9,579 bases of DNA from Burkholderiales bacterium (GTDB lineage Bacteria; Pseudomonadota; Gammaproteobacteria; Burkholderiales; Burkholderiaceae_F): NCBI GenBank assembly GCA_021205255.1, contig JAJPXW010000360.1, positions 1 to 9,579 of the forward strand, in the 5' to 3' direction. Position 1 is the stretch's first letter. Every line of letters begins with the position of its first letter. A program made the translations under genes and the position numbers. Below, piece by piece: positions 1-6,880 of the stretch. The notes beneath the pieces are model-generated. The model did no database searches. It was not told where the DNA came from and worked only from the letters and a program-made list of their open reading frames with translations.

Positions 1-46
1 GGGGATAATTTCACATCCTAGTCATAAATTCCCTAACGTAAAACAC

Positions 47-101
47 TTGAGTTAATCTGTTGAGTCACTATCATATTTATTCGATAAATACACTTCGTAT
101 T
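47..101 (+). promoter_or_regulatory. Candidate promoter and operator region of the nitric oxide reductase gene
   Basis: The sequence TTGAGT occurs twice, at 47-52 and 60-65. The first copy pairs with TATCAT (69-74) at 16-base spacing as a possible -35/-10. The second pairs with GATAAA (83-88) at 17-base spacing. A perfect palindrome, TATTTAT-TCG-ATAAATA, spans 74-90 and overlaps these elements. A second short inverted repeat, AATAC-N5-GTATT, spans 87-101. A palindrome over the promoter fits an operator for a NO- or oxygen-responsive regulator, since qNOR genes are commonly under NsrR-, NorR- or FNR-type control. No clean consensus site for any of these regulators is visible. The promoter calls are weak; the palindrome itself is certain. 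Confidence 0.4.
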
Positions 102-133
102 ACTAATTAAACTTAATCCCATGAGGGAGGACT

Positions 134-2611
134 ATGGCTGAACAAGATACATATCCAAGCCTAGGACAAAATCTCAATAATCCAAACGCAGGTCCAATTC
201 CTCTTGCCAAAGGATGGATTTGGGCTCTCTCCTTAACTGTTATTGGTGTTTTTGCTCTTCTTATCTACATTACTTATTTAGCTTACGTAGTCAAGCCACC
301 TGTCCCGGAAAGAGTAGTTTCAGCAAACGGAGACTTGCTTTTTACCGGTGACGATATTCGGCATGGACAGCAAGTCTTCCTATTCCACGGACTTCACGAC
401 AATGGTTCTGTCTTCGGTCACGGAGCTTACCTTGGGCCTGACTTTCCATCCTTAACCCTTCACCGTATGAGTCTCAATGCGGCAAACGAACTGGCGAGGT
501 CTCACTTCGATAAGAACTACGATGAGCTTACCCATGATCAAAAGAAAGAAATGGACGCTTTGGTCCCGCAGACCATAAGAACCAACTTGTATGATCCAGA
601 CACTCAAACACTTGTTTTCGAGCCTTTCAGGGAGTTTACGTGGAGCCAAGAACCAGAGATCTGGAAGGAATATTTCAGGGATCCAAGTAAGAACGGCGGG
701 TTGCATGCGAACTATATTACTGATCCGAAGGAACTCAAGGACCTATCCTCCTATTTCGCATGGGCGGCTTGGGCGAGTTCAGCGCCGAGACCGGGTGATG
801 ACTACACCTATACGAACAACTTTCCTTTCGATCCGTACATAGGCAACTATCCGACTGATATAAATGTTACCTATAGTGCTGTGAGCTTGTTATTCTTGTT
901 GGGTGGCACTGCTCTGGCCCTTTTCTTTATTGGACTACATCCGGGATGGGAATGGCAGTCTCCGGAATCCTACATTACGCCAATGGTGCCTTCCCATATG
1001 GTGTCTCCGGCCAATAGGGCATTACTGAAGCTAGTTGTATTAGCTTCTTTTATCTTATTGCTGCAAACTTTGGCAGGCGGTGGAGTAGCTCACTTTCGTG
1101 CTGAGCCAGGTAGCTTCTATGGCTGGAATATCAGTGAGATTTTTCCGAGCAATATGCTGAGGACGGTGCATCTGCAATGCATGAGTCTTTGGATCTCGCT
1201 TGGCTTCATCACAGGCGGACTATTCCTGTCGCGTGTACTTGGTGGGGAAGAGATTAAAGGCTCTAAAGATTCAGTTGATAAAACTTTCTGGATGCAGTTC
1301 GTGATAATTGGAGGCATTCTTTTCTGTATCTGGCTTGGTCTTCTTCAAATATGGGGAGGTGGTCTATCTTTCTGGATCGGTAGCCAAGGTTGGGAATATC
1401 TTGAGGAAGGACGCCTTTGGCAGATCCTGATGATAATCGGCATGTTCCTGTGGGTAATTGCCGTTGTCAAAAACGTGAAGCCGGCATTGAAACGTCCTGG
1501 TACGAAAGCGCTGGCCATTATGTTCATTATTGCCTGCTTCCTGATCCCGCTTTTCTTCGTTCCATGCCTCTTCTATGCCAGTCAAACCCATTACACGGTT
1601 GTCGATGTCTGGCGTTTTTGGATTACGCACCTATGGCCTGAAGGCATGTTTGAGTTCTTCTCTACCACCGTGGTAGCCATAACTTTTATCGAGTTCGGTA
1701 TGGTTTCCCGCGAGGTAGGTCTCAGGCTTATCTTCCTCGATAGCATCTTGATTTTCATGAGCGGAGTGGTTGGTACTGGTCACCACTGGTACTTTACAGG
1801 TCTTAACTCCTTCAACATGGCAGCTGCCTCAATCTTCTCGGCTATGGAAGTGGTTCCGCTGGTTGTGCTTTGCGCTGGCGCTGGCGCCTACTGGAAAACA
1901 ATTTCCAGCGGTCCGGCCGGAGTCATGATCCGCAAATTCAAGTGGGCTCTCTACTATATGCTAGCCGTGGGCTTTTGGAATTTCATCGGAGCCGCACTAT
2001 TTGGTTTCCTTATCAATACGCCGATCGTTAGCTACTTTGAGATAGGAACTTATCTCACCCCGAATCATGCCCATACTGCTATGTTCGGTGTGTTTGGGAA
2101 CTTATCCATCGCACTGATGGTCCTTGTGCTAAGGCAGGCGTGTACTGACCGCCAATGGGCCAAGCATGAAATCTGGATCAAGATGTCATTCTGGGGCTTT
2201 AACATTGGTCTCGCATTGATGTCCTTAATGAGTTTGGTTCCTGGTGGCTTCTACCAGTTGTGGGATGTGGTGCAGAATGGCTACTGGCACGGTCGCTCCG
2301 TTGAGTTCACAATGAATGCCGGAATGTCAGCCATCGGATGGTTGCGTATGCCAGCCGACCTGATCTTTATTGTCTTCGGGGCTCTGCCATTCTTCGGCGT
2401 TTCGGTGAGTATTTGGCTCCAGCACCTTTCAAAGAAAAGGTATGGGGAAACGGGTCTTCCGAAGTCTTCCAAAGAACCTGTTGCTCCATCGTCTCAGCCA
2501 GTATCGCAGGCTCAGCCGATTACAACAGCACAAATATCTCAGTCGACACAATCTGCGCAATCGGTATCTTCAATACCTCCTACCCAGCCTACGTCTCCGA
2601 CTCAGAGATAG
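134..2611 (+). CDS. norB: Quinol-dependent nitric oxide reductase (qNOR), single-chain NorB type
   Basis: This enzyme reduces two NO to N2O in the inner membrane using quinol as electron donor, in NO detoxification or denitrification. One membrane helix (about residues 28-52) precedes a large extracytoplasmic domain (about 60-245). That domain corresponds to the NorC-like part fused in qNORs and has no CXXCH haem-c motif. A polytopic haem-copper-oxidase-type domain follows (about 250-765). By family comparison, H346 and H647 are the low-spin haem b ligands and H645 the haem b3 ligand. H499, H550 and H551 bind FeB, with E503 and E507 conserved nearby. H320/E324 and D742 match the quinol-site residues described for qNORs. 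The C-terminus carries a tail of about 55 residues rich in Ser, Gln, Pro and Thr, making the protein longer than the usual 750-770 residues. The ATG start has GGAGG at 126-130, slightly close. No norC, norD or norQ is adjacent, as expected for a stand-alone qNOR. Confidence 0.95.
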   Translation: MAEQDTYPSLGQNLNNPNAGPIPLAKGWIWALSLTVIGVFALLIYITYLAYVVKPPVPERVVSANGDLLFTGDDIRHGQQVFLFHGLHDNGSVFGHGAYLGPDFPSLTLHRMSLNAANELARSHFDKNYDELTHDQKKEMDALVPQTIRTNLYDPDTQTLVFEPFREFTWSQEPEIWKEYFRDPSKNGGLHANYITDPKELKDLSSYFAWAAWASSAPRPGDDYTYTNNFPFDPYIGNYPTDINVTYSAVSLLFLLGGTALALFFIGLHPGWEWQSPESYITPMVPSHMVSPANRALLKLVVLASFILLLQTLAGGGVAHFRAEPGSFYGWNISEIFPSNMLRTVHLQCMSLWISLGFITGGLFLSRVLGGEEIKGSKDSVDKTFWMQFVIIGGILFCIWLGLLQIWGGGLSFWIGSQGWEYLEEGRLWQILMIIGMFLWVIAVVKNVKPALKRPGTKALAIMFIIACFLIPLFFVPCLFYASQTHYTVVDVWRFWITHLWPEGMFEFFSTTVVAITFIEFGMVSREVGLRLIFLDSILIFMSGVVGTGHHWYFTGLNSFNMAAASIFSAMEVVPLVVLCAGAGAYWKTISSGPAGVMIRKFKWALYYMLAVGFWNFIGAALFGFLINTPIVSYFEIGTYLTPNHAHTAMFGVFGNLSIALMVLVLRQACTDRQWAKHEIWIKMSFWGFNIGLALMSLMSLVPGGFYQLWDVVQNGYWHGRSVEFTMNAGMSAIGWLRMPADLIFIVFGALPFFGVSVSIWLQHLSKKRYGETGLPKSSKEPVAPSSQPVSQAQPITTAQISQSTQSAQSVSSIPPTQPTSPTQR

Positions 2612-2640
2612 GCTTAAGGTGTTGTAGCTGAGCATGAACT

Positions 2641-2672
2641 GCGGGAGGGGGAATCCTCCCGCTTACGCTTTT
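2641..2672 (+). terminator. Hairpin downstream of norB, probable terminator
   Basis: An eight-base-pair GC-rich stem, GCGGGAGG (2641-2648) with CCTCCCGC (2655-2662), closes a six-base loop 29 bases after the norB stop. The T-rich stretch after it (TTACGCTTTT) is interrupted, so termination may be incomplete. It lies between the convergent norB and prmC genes. On the minus strand no T-run follows, so it probably does not serve prmC well. Confidence 0.65.
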
Positions 2673-2789
2673 AAGAGTCTGAAACTTGTTTTAAATCTCC
2701 ACCAAGGCAAGACTTTGGTCATTAAAAGCTTAGGTGAAGTTCCAAACGACCGAAATGAAAAGTTTCCGAAATGAAGAATAGCCTTGGTA

Positions 2790-3635
2790 TTAATCAGGCT
2801 CGAAGTCCGAATCTTCAAATCGAAGTAGACGTTGCCAGATAGTGAAGCGGTCATTTCCTGCGTAATCCTGCAGAGTGGTTGGCATTGCAAAGCCGTTTTC
2901 AGTAAAAATTGTTCTTACAGCAGCGCCTTGATCCCAGCCATGTTCAATTGCTAACGCTTTCAAAGTCAGGATTCTTGATTGAGCTTGCTTCACTATCGTA
3001 CGGATGCAATCTAAGCCATCGTTATGATCTGTCAAAGCATCTAATGGCTCAAAGCGCAAGGCTTGTAGATGTTCGTCTTTAGGCTCTATATAAGGAGGAT
3101 TGGCCACGATAACATCTAGCTTCCTTTCAAAAGGTACCGCATCAAGCCAAGAACCCTGGCCAAACTTCACTTTTGCTCCCAGAGTCTTAGCGTTTTTAGC
3201 GGCAATCGCCAATGCTTCAGGACTGATATCAGTAGCTAACATTTCGCAGTCATCACGCTCTAATGCAAAGCTAATTGCAATGCATCCGCTTCCAGTGCCC
3301 AAGTCAATAACAGTTGAATCCTCGGGTACGTTTTCAATCATCCATTCAACTAGGCACTCTGTATCAGGCCTTGGAATCATTACGTCCGGATTGACTTTAA
3401 AAGGATGACTGAAAAACTCCTGCTCGCCAGTTAAATAAGGAATAGGCATTCCTGTCTTTCTTTCAGCTTCGAGCTCATTGAGCCTCTGCAAGTCCTTTTT
3501 CCAAAGTCTTTGGTCACCATGTGTGATGGTTTGGACTTGACTTAATTTCGTGACATGGCAAACCAAAGCCCTTTTTTCTGGCAAGGGCAATGTGCTTTCG
3601 TTTAGCCACTGCTCAATGGTGATTTTGGAACGCAT
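2790..3635 (-). CDS. prmC: Peptide chain release factor N5-glutamine methyltransferase
   Basis: PrmC transfers a methyl group from S-adenosylmethionine to the glutamine of the GGQ motif of release factors, in the cytoplasm, which speeds peptide release. The 281 residues match the family length (about 277 in E. coli). A helical N-terminal domain (about 1-75) carries the typical GMPIPYLTG stretch (62-70) and RPDTE (89-93). The Rossmann-type methyltransferase domain has SAM motif I, DLGTGSG (111-117), and the catalytic NPPY (179-182) that binds the substrate glutamine. The C-terminal EHGW...DYAGNDR region is also characteristic. In the stretch before EHGW (about 221-228) the usual Gly-Gly turn is absent, a minor variation. 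Its ATG shares one base with the stop of prfA (TAATG), and only a weak Shine-Dalgarno is visible. It is therefore probably translated by coupling to prfA, whose product is its substrate. Confidence 0.95.
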   Translation of the reverse strand: MRSKITIEQWLNESTLPLPEKRALVCHVTKLSQVQTITHGDQRLWKKDLQRLNELEAERKTGMPIPYLTGEQEFFSHPFKVNPDVMIPRPDTECLVEWMIENVPEDSTVIDLGTGSGCIAISFALERDDCEMLATDISPEALAIAAKNAKTLGAKVKFGQGSWLDAVPFERKLDVIVANPPYIEPKDEHLQALRFEPLDALTDHNDGLDCIRTIVKQAQSRILTLKALAIEHGWDQGAAVRTIFTENGFAMPTTLQDYAGNDRFTIWQRLLRFEDSDFEPD

Positions 3636-4726
3636 TAGGCCTGCTCTTCAGAGAGGGCTGCTAATTGTTCTGCTTTATGCTCAGCTCCAAGAGCATCGAT
3701 GATCTCGTCCATATCACCTTGCATGATGGTATCGAGCTTATAGAGCGTGAGGTTAATGCGGTGATCAGTAACTCGACCTTGTGGGTAGTTATAAGTACGG
3801 ATCCTTTCGCTACGGTCACCAGACCCTACTAGGCTCTTACGCATACTAGCTTCCTTAGACTGCCTTTCCTCTTGCTCTTTTGCATAGATCCTGGCAGCTA
3901 GGACTCCTAAGGCTCTATCCTTGTTTTTATGTTGGCTTCTTTCATCCTGGCATTCCACAACAAGTCCAGTCGGAATATGCGTGATACGTACCGCACTATC
4001 GGTTTTCTGAACGTGCTGGCCACCAGCACCGGACGCTCTATAGACGTCTACTCTGATATCGGCTGGGTTAATGATGACTTTGCCAATTTCATCCTGTTCC
4101 GGCAGTACTGCCACAGTGCAAGCTGAAGTATGGACGCGTCCTTGGGATTCGGTTTCAGGCACTCTTTGGACTCTATGGGCACCACTTTCAAATTTCAGTT
4201 TGGAATAGGCACCGTGGCCAATGATTCGAGCGATGACTTCCTTATAGCCACCTAGATCCGATTCATTAGCAGAAATGAATTCGATTTGCCATCCTTTCTT
4301 TTCTGCATACTTGGAGTACATGCGGAAAAGGTCTCCAGCAAATAAGGCAGATTCATCTCCACCCGTGCCGGCACGGATTTCTAGGAAAATATTTTTATCG
4401 TCGTTAGGATCTTTAGGAAGTAATGATATTTGCAGTTCGTTTCCTATCTTCTGCAGATTTGCTTTGATATCTTTTATTTCTTCTTTAGCAAATTCCACGG
4501 TCTCTGGATCCGAATCGGTAAGCATCAGTTCGGCTGTTTCCAAGTCAGCTTCATACTTCTTGAAAGCGTTGGATTGATTTACTAACGGTTCAATCTCCGC
4601 TCTTTCTTTAGATAATGTACGGAATTTATTAACGTTAGTAGAGACAGCTGGATCCTGCAGCATCGTGTCGATTTCTTCAAGCCGTCTTGTGAGCTGGTCA
4701 AGCTTTGTTCTAATTGAATCTTTCAT
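3635..4726 (-). CDS. prfA: Peptide chain release factor 1 (RF1)
   Basis: RF1 recognises UAA and UAG stop codons in the ribosomal A site and triggers hydrolysis of peptidyl-tRNA. The 363 residues match the family (360 in E. coli). An N-terminal coiled region (about 1-105) is followed by the core. The PxT stop-codon recognition motif is PET at 190-192, inside RVPETESQGR, which distinguishes RF1 from RF2 (SPF). The catalytic GGQ is at 235-237, with Q237 the expected methylation target of the PrmC encoded immediately downstream. The family signatures DERSQHKNK (261-269) and GSGDRSERIRTYNYPQ (301-316) are intact. The start codon lacks a good Shine-Dalgarno: the upstream bases are AGAAGTAGCTCAAA. 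Those bases are also one strand of a predicted helix (see 4732-4834), which suggests RNA-level control or coupling to hemA. Confidence 0.97.
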   Translation of the reverse strand: MKDSIRTKLDQLTRRLEEIDTMLQDPAVSTNVNKFRTLSKERAEIEPLVNQSNAFKKYEADLETAELMLTDSDPETVEFAKEEIKDIKANLQKIGNELQISLLPKDPNDDKNIFLEIRAGTGGDESALFAGDLFRMYSKYAEKKGWQIEFISANESDLGGYKEVIARIIGHGAYSKLKFESGAHRVQRVPETESQGRVHTSACTVAVLPEQDEIGKVIINPADIRVDVYRASGAGGQHVQKTDSAVRITHIPTGLVVECQDERSQHKNKDRALGVLAARIYAKEQEERQSKEASMRKSLVGSGDRSERIRTYNYPQGRVTDHRINLTLYKLDTIMQGDMDEIIDALGAEHKAEQLAALSEEQA

Positions 4727-4731
4727 TTTGA

Positions 4732-4834
4732 GCTACTTCTTTTTGTTGAATTTTACAAAATTGCGCAAAAACTACTTTTACGCAATGCGCATATGGAGAG
4801 ATCTAGCCTTGAATAAGGCTATTAAAGAAGTAGC
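4732..4834 (-). promoter_or_regulatory. Structured hemA-prfA intergenic RNA, three-helix fold over the prfA start
   Basis: Read on the minus strand, the 112-base gap contains three nested or adjacent inverted repeats. The outer helix is perfect over 11 bp: GCTACTTCTTT (4834-4824) with AAAGAAGTAGC (4742-4732). Inside it are hairpin A and hairpin B. Hairpin A is 7 bp, TAGCCTT-ATTC-AAGGCTA (4821-4804). Hairpin B is 10 bp with one G-T pair and a five-base loop, and spans 4785-4761 (TTGCG...CGCAA). The outer helix begins just after the hemA stop and ends five bases before the prfA ATG, so it covers the place where a ribosome binding site should be. Hairpin B is followed by TTTTG, so partial termination is another possibility. 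The pairings are seen directly; the regulatory role is inferred. Confidence 0.5.
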
Positions 4835-4838
4835 GTAG

Positions 4839-6122
4839 CTAACGGCCCTGATAGAAGTGATCTAGCATTTGCAATACTTTAGCATGTTCTTCGTCTGGAA
4901 GCGAGTGGGTATTGCGCAAATGGCTCAGTGGGTCGTGAATGAATTTCTTCATGAGAGAAGTAGAAAGCTGCTCTAGCACATCTTCTGGATTTTCACCTTT
5001 GGAAAGCAACTTCTTAGCTTTCATGAGTTCGGACATGCGCAGGCCTTCAGCTCTTTCCATCATGTTGCGAATATGTGGAACTGAGTTGCGAGCAAGCATC
5101 CACAAATGGAATTCCTTGACTTTTTCGTCTATGAGAAGATCAGCTTTAGTCACTGCCTCCTGACGGCTTTTCATACCGCTTTCAACGACTTTACCTAGGT
5201 CATCTACGGTATAGAGATAGATATCTTCCAAGGAGCTGACTTCGTCTTCTATATCTCTTGGAACAGCCAAGTCAACTAAAAACATTGGTTTGTGACGACG
5301 CTTCTTAACTGCTCTTTGAACCATTCCTAAACCGATAATCGGTAAGGAGCTTGCAGTACAAGAAACCACAATATCGTAGTCCGGCAACGCCTGGGGCAAG
5401 TCAGCGAGCTTTATGGAAGAAGCGTTAATAGTACTTGCCAGAGCTTCTGCTCTTTCTATTGTTCTATTGGCTACTGTGACTTGCTTAGGAGCCTGCGCGC
5501 AGAAATGGGCTGCGCAAAGCTCAATCATTTCGCCAGCACCGACAAATAGGATTTTCGAGTTGCTGAGATTGCCAAAAATCCTATTGGCGACTCTTACGGC
5601 TGCAGCCGCTAAAGAGATTGAACGAGCACCGATTTCCGTTGTCGAACGGACTTCCTTTGTAACAGCAAAAGTCTTTTGGAAAAGATAGTTGAGATAAAGC
5701 CCTAAGCCACCGCAATTTCTAGCTTCTTTTTCTGCTTTTTTCATTTGGCCGACAATCTGGGTTTCACCCAAGACCATCGAATCCATTCCAGAAGCTACCT
5801 TAAATGCGTGACGCATGGCATCTTCTTGAGTTAAGCAATAAAGATGCTCCTCTAGTTCAGCAAGGGGTACACCCTTAAGATCTGAAATAAAATGATGAAG
5901 GGCAGAGCAAGCGAGATCTGAGTCTTCAACAGCACAGAAAATTTCTGTACGGTTGCAAGTCGAAAGGATGGCGCACTCCTGGATTCCTCCCGTTTGTGGG
6001 GAAGACAAAGTTGCACGGATCGTATTGATCGTGTCGGCAAGCTCTGTCGGACCAAAGGCAACTTTTTCCCGCAACGAAAGGGGAGCCGTATGGTGGTTTA
6101 GTCCAAGAATCAGGATTTTCAT
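4839..6122 (-). CDS. hemA: Glutamyl-tRNA reductase
   Basis: HemA reduces glutamyl-tRNA(Glu) to glutamate-1-semialdehyde with NADPH, the first committed step of tetrapyrrole synthesis by the C5 pathway, in the cytoplasm. The 427 residues compare with 418 in E. coli. The N-terminal catalytic domain opens with LGLNHHTAPLSLRE (7-20) and has the nucleophile C56 in STCNRTE (54-60). SGMDSMVLGETQIVGQ (111-126) is the substrate-site signature. The NADPH-binding Rossmann domain has VGAGEM (194-199) and ANRT (218-221). A helical C-terminal region (about 320-427) provides dimerisation. The start is fixed by the conserved MKILILGLNHHTAP opening, yet no clear Shine-Dalgarno precedes the ATG (CCCCTGCACTAGCAA). 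The gene is first in the hemA-prfA-prmC cluster. Upstream there is no lolB, the divergent neighbour seen in enterobacteria; a different gene occupies that place. Confidence 0.97.
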   Translation of the reverse strand: MKILILGLNHHTAPLSLREKVAFGPTELADTINTIRATLSSPQTGGIQECAILSTCNRTEIFCAVEDSDLACSALHHFISDLKGVPLAELEEHLYCLTQEDAMRHAFKVASGMDSMVLGETQIVGQMKKAEKEARNCGGLGLYLNYLFQKTFAVTKEVRSTTEIGARSISLAAAAVRVANRIFGNLSNSKILFVGAGEMIELCAAHFCAQAPKQVTVANRTIERAEALASTINASSIKLADLPQALPDYDIVVSCTASSLPIIGLGMVQRAVKKRRHKPMFLVDLAVPRDIEDEVSSLEDIYLYTVDDLGKVVESGMKSRQEAVTKADLLIDEKVKEFHLWMLARNSVPHIRNMMERAEGLRMSELMKAKKLLSKGENPEDVLEQLSTSLMKKFIHDPLSHLRNTHSLPDEEHAKVLQMLDHFYQGR

Positions 6123-6277
6123 TTGCTAGTGCAGGGGTTATCTTACTTCGCCAAGGGATTAAGCCTTTGCTTTTACCCCCTTGCGAATGGGTGCTTACTT
6201 GGCGAGAATATTAAGAACAGGGAATTATTTCTAACTTAAGGTAAATACTACTTAAGTGAAAACGATTGGAGGTTTTT
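6123..6277. promoter_or_regulatory. Divergent intergenic region between hemA and the 6278 gene, with hemA leader structure
   Basis: Both flanking genes start outward from this 155-base stretch, so it should hold both promoters. On the minus strand TAATAT (6213-6208) could be the hemA -10; no good -35 accompanies it. The resulting leader would begin near 6201. An 8-bp inverted repeat, TCGCCAAG (6148-6155) with CTTGGCGA (6198-6205), could fold the whole hemA leader. Runs of C (6176-6180) and of GGGG inside or next to it allow further pairing. On the plus side, ACTTAAG (6234-6240) and CTTAAGT (6251-6257) form an inverted repeat 20 bases before the 6278 start and could be an operator. GGAGG (6268-6272) is the ribosome binding site of the 6278 gene. 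The role of the repeats is inferred. Confidence 0.4.
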
Positions 6278-6820
6278 ATGGGGGGTCAGCAGAAGGTACT
6301 GTTACTGCCAAGACGTGTGCCGCGGACTCCGTCTGAGATTAGAGCGTGCATCAGAAAATGCAAGCGAATGGTCACTAAGCAGGCGCTTGTTAGTGCTGGT
6401 GCATCCATTGTTCCAATACCAGGAATTAATGTGACCATTGACGTGACAGTGATGGCTTCCATCTTGAATTCCGTCAATAATGAATTTGGATTATCTCCAA
6501 TTGAACTTCAGTCACTTTCGACCACGCAAAGGTTGCAGATTTTCCGTTGTATTACGGCAGTCGGTAGTGCATGGGCAGGTAAATTCATAACGGTTCCACT
6601 TATTATGGCCGCGCTAAAGAAACTTAGCTTGCAACTTACTGTGACTCAAATTACCAAGTGGGTTCCAATTCTTGGTCAACTTGCAGCCGCTAGCGTCTCA
6701 TTTGCTGCCATGAAATACATTGGCAATAAGCACATAGAAGATTGCGCAAGAATAGCTACGATGTATGCGCAAAATACAACTAGACGCATTCAACCAAGAC
6801 CCACTGATATCGAGGCCTAG
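6278..6820 (+). CDS. Uncharacterised hydrophobic helical protein, possibly DUF697/EcsC-like
   Basis: I do not recognise this 180-residue protein with certainty. A basic N-terminus (about 1-35, rich in Arg and Lys) is followed by a hydrophobic segment with the VPIPG turn (about 43-70). A second hydrophobic stretch (about 88-112) and a third beginning with VPILGQ (about 130-150) come next. The tail is polar. The pattern of a Pro-Ile-Pro-Gly turn followed by Ile/Val-Asp hydrophobic helices resembles the membrane-associated helical domains in DUF697 and EcsC-like proteins. That likeness is from memory of the pattern, not from an alignment. There is no signal peptide and no enzymatic motif. The ATG at 6278 is chosen over an in-frame TTG at 6266 because GGAGG (6268-6272) sits at ideal spacing from the ATG and would lie inside the longer reading. 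It is monocistronic: divergent from hemA and closed by a terminator. Confidence 0.8.
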   Translation: MGGQQKVLLLPRRVPRTPSEIRACIRKCKRMVTKQALVSAGASIVPIPGINVTIDVTVMASILNSVNNEFGLSPIELQSLSTTQRLQIFRCITAVGSAWAGKFITVPLIMAALKKLSLQLTVTQITKWVPILGQLAAASVSFAAMKYIGNKHIEDCARIATMYAQNTTRRIQPRPTDIEA

Positions 6821-6844
6821 GGATCTAGTTCAAACTTTTATAAC

Positions 6845-6880
6845 CCTCGTTCCTTTTCTCTTAGGACGAGGATTTTGTTT
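6845..6880 (+). terminator. Rho-independent terminator of the 6278 gene
   Basis: The stem CCTCGT-T-CC (6845-6853) pairs with GGACGAGG (6864-6871), giving eight base pairs with one bulged T and a ten-base loop. ATTTTGTTTCT follows. It starts 24 bases after the stop codon. It lies between convergent genes. On the minus strand the bases after the stem (GTTATAAAAGTTT) are a poorer T-tract, so it may terminate the lipoprotein gene only weakly. Confidence 0.8.

Noticed and set aside
47..60. Possible FNR/Dnr box TTGAG-N4-TCTGT
   Set aside because: Only the left half resembles TTGAT; the right half does not match ATCAA.
121..141. Six-codon upstream frame (ATG at 121) overlapping the norB start
   Set aside because: It has no ribosome binding site of its own and consists mainly of the norB Shine-Dalgarno region, so it is probably chance.
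2750..2775. CCGAAATGAA repeated twice downstream of prmC
   Set aside because: It is a ten-base repeat in an AT-rich spacer with no other structure. It may be chance and does not form a terminator.
6266..6277. TTG start four codons upstream for the 6278 gene
   Set aside because: The added codons contain the GGAGG ribosome binding site, which is correctly spaced for the ATG at 6278.
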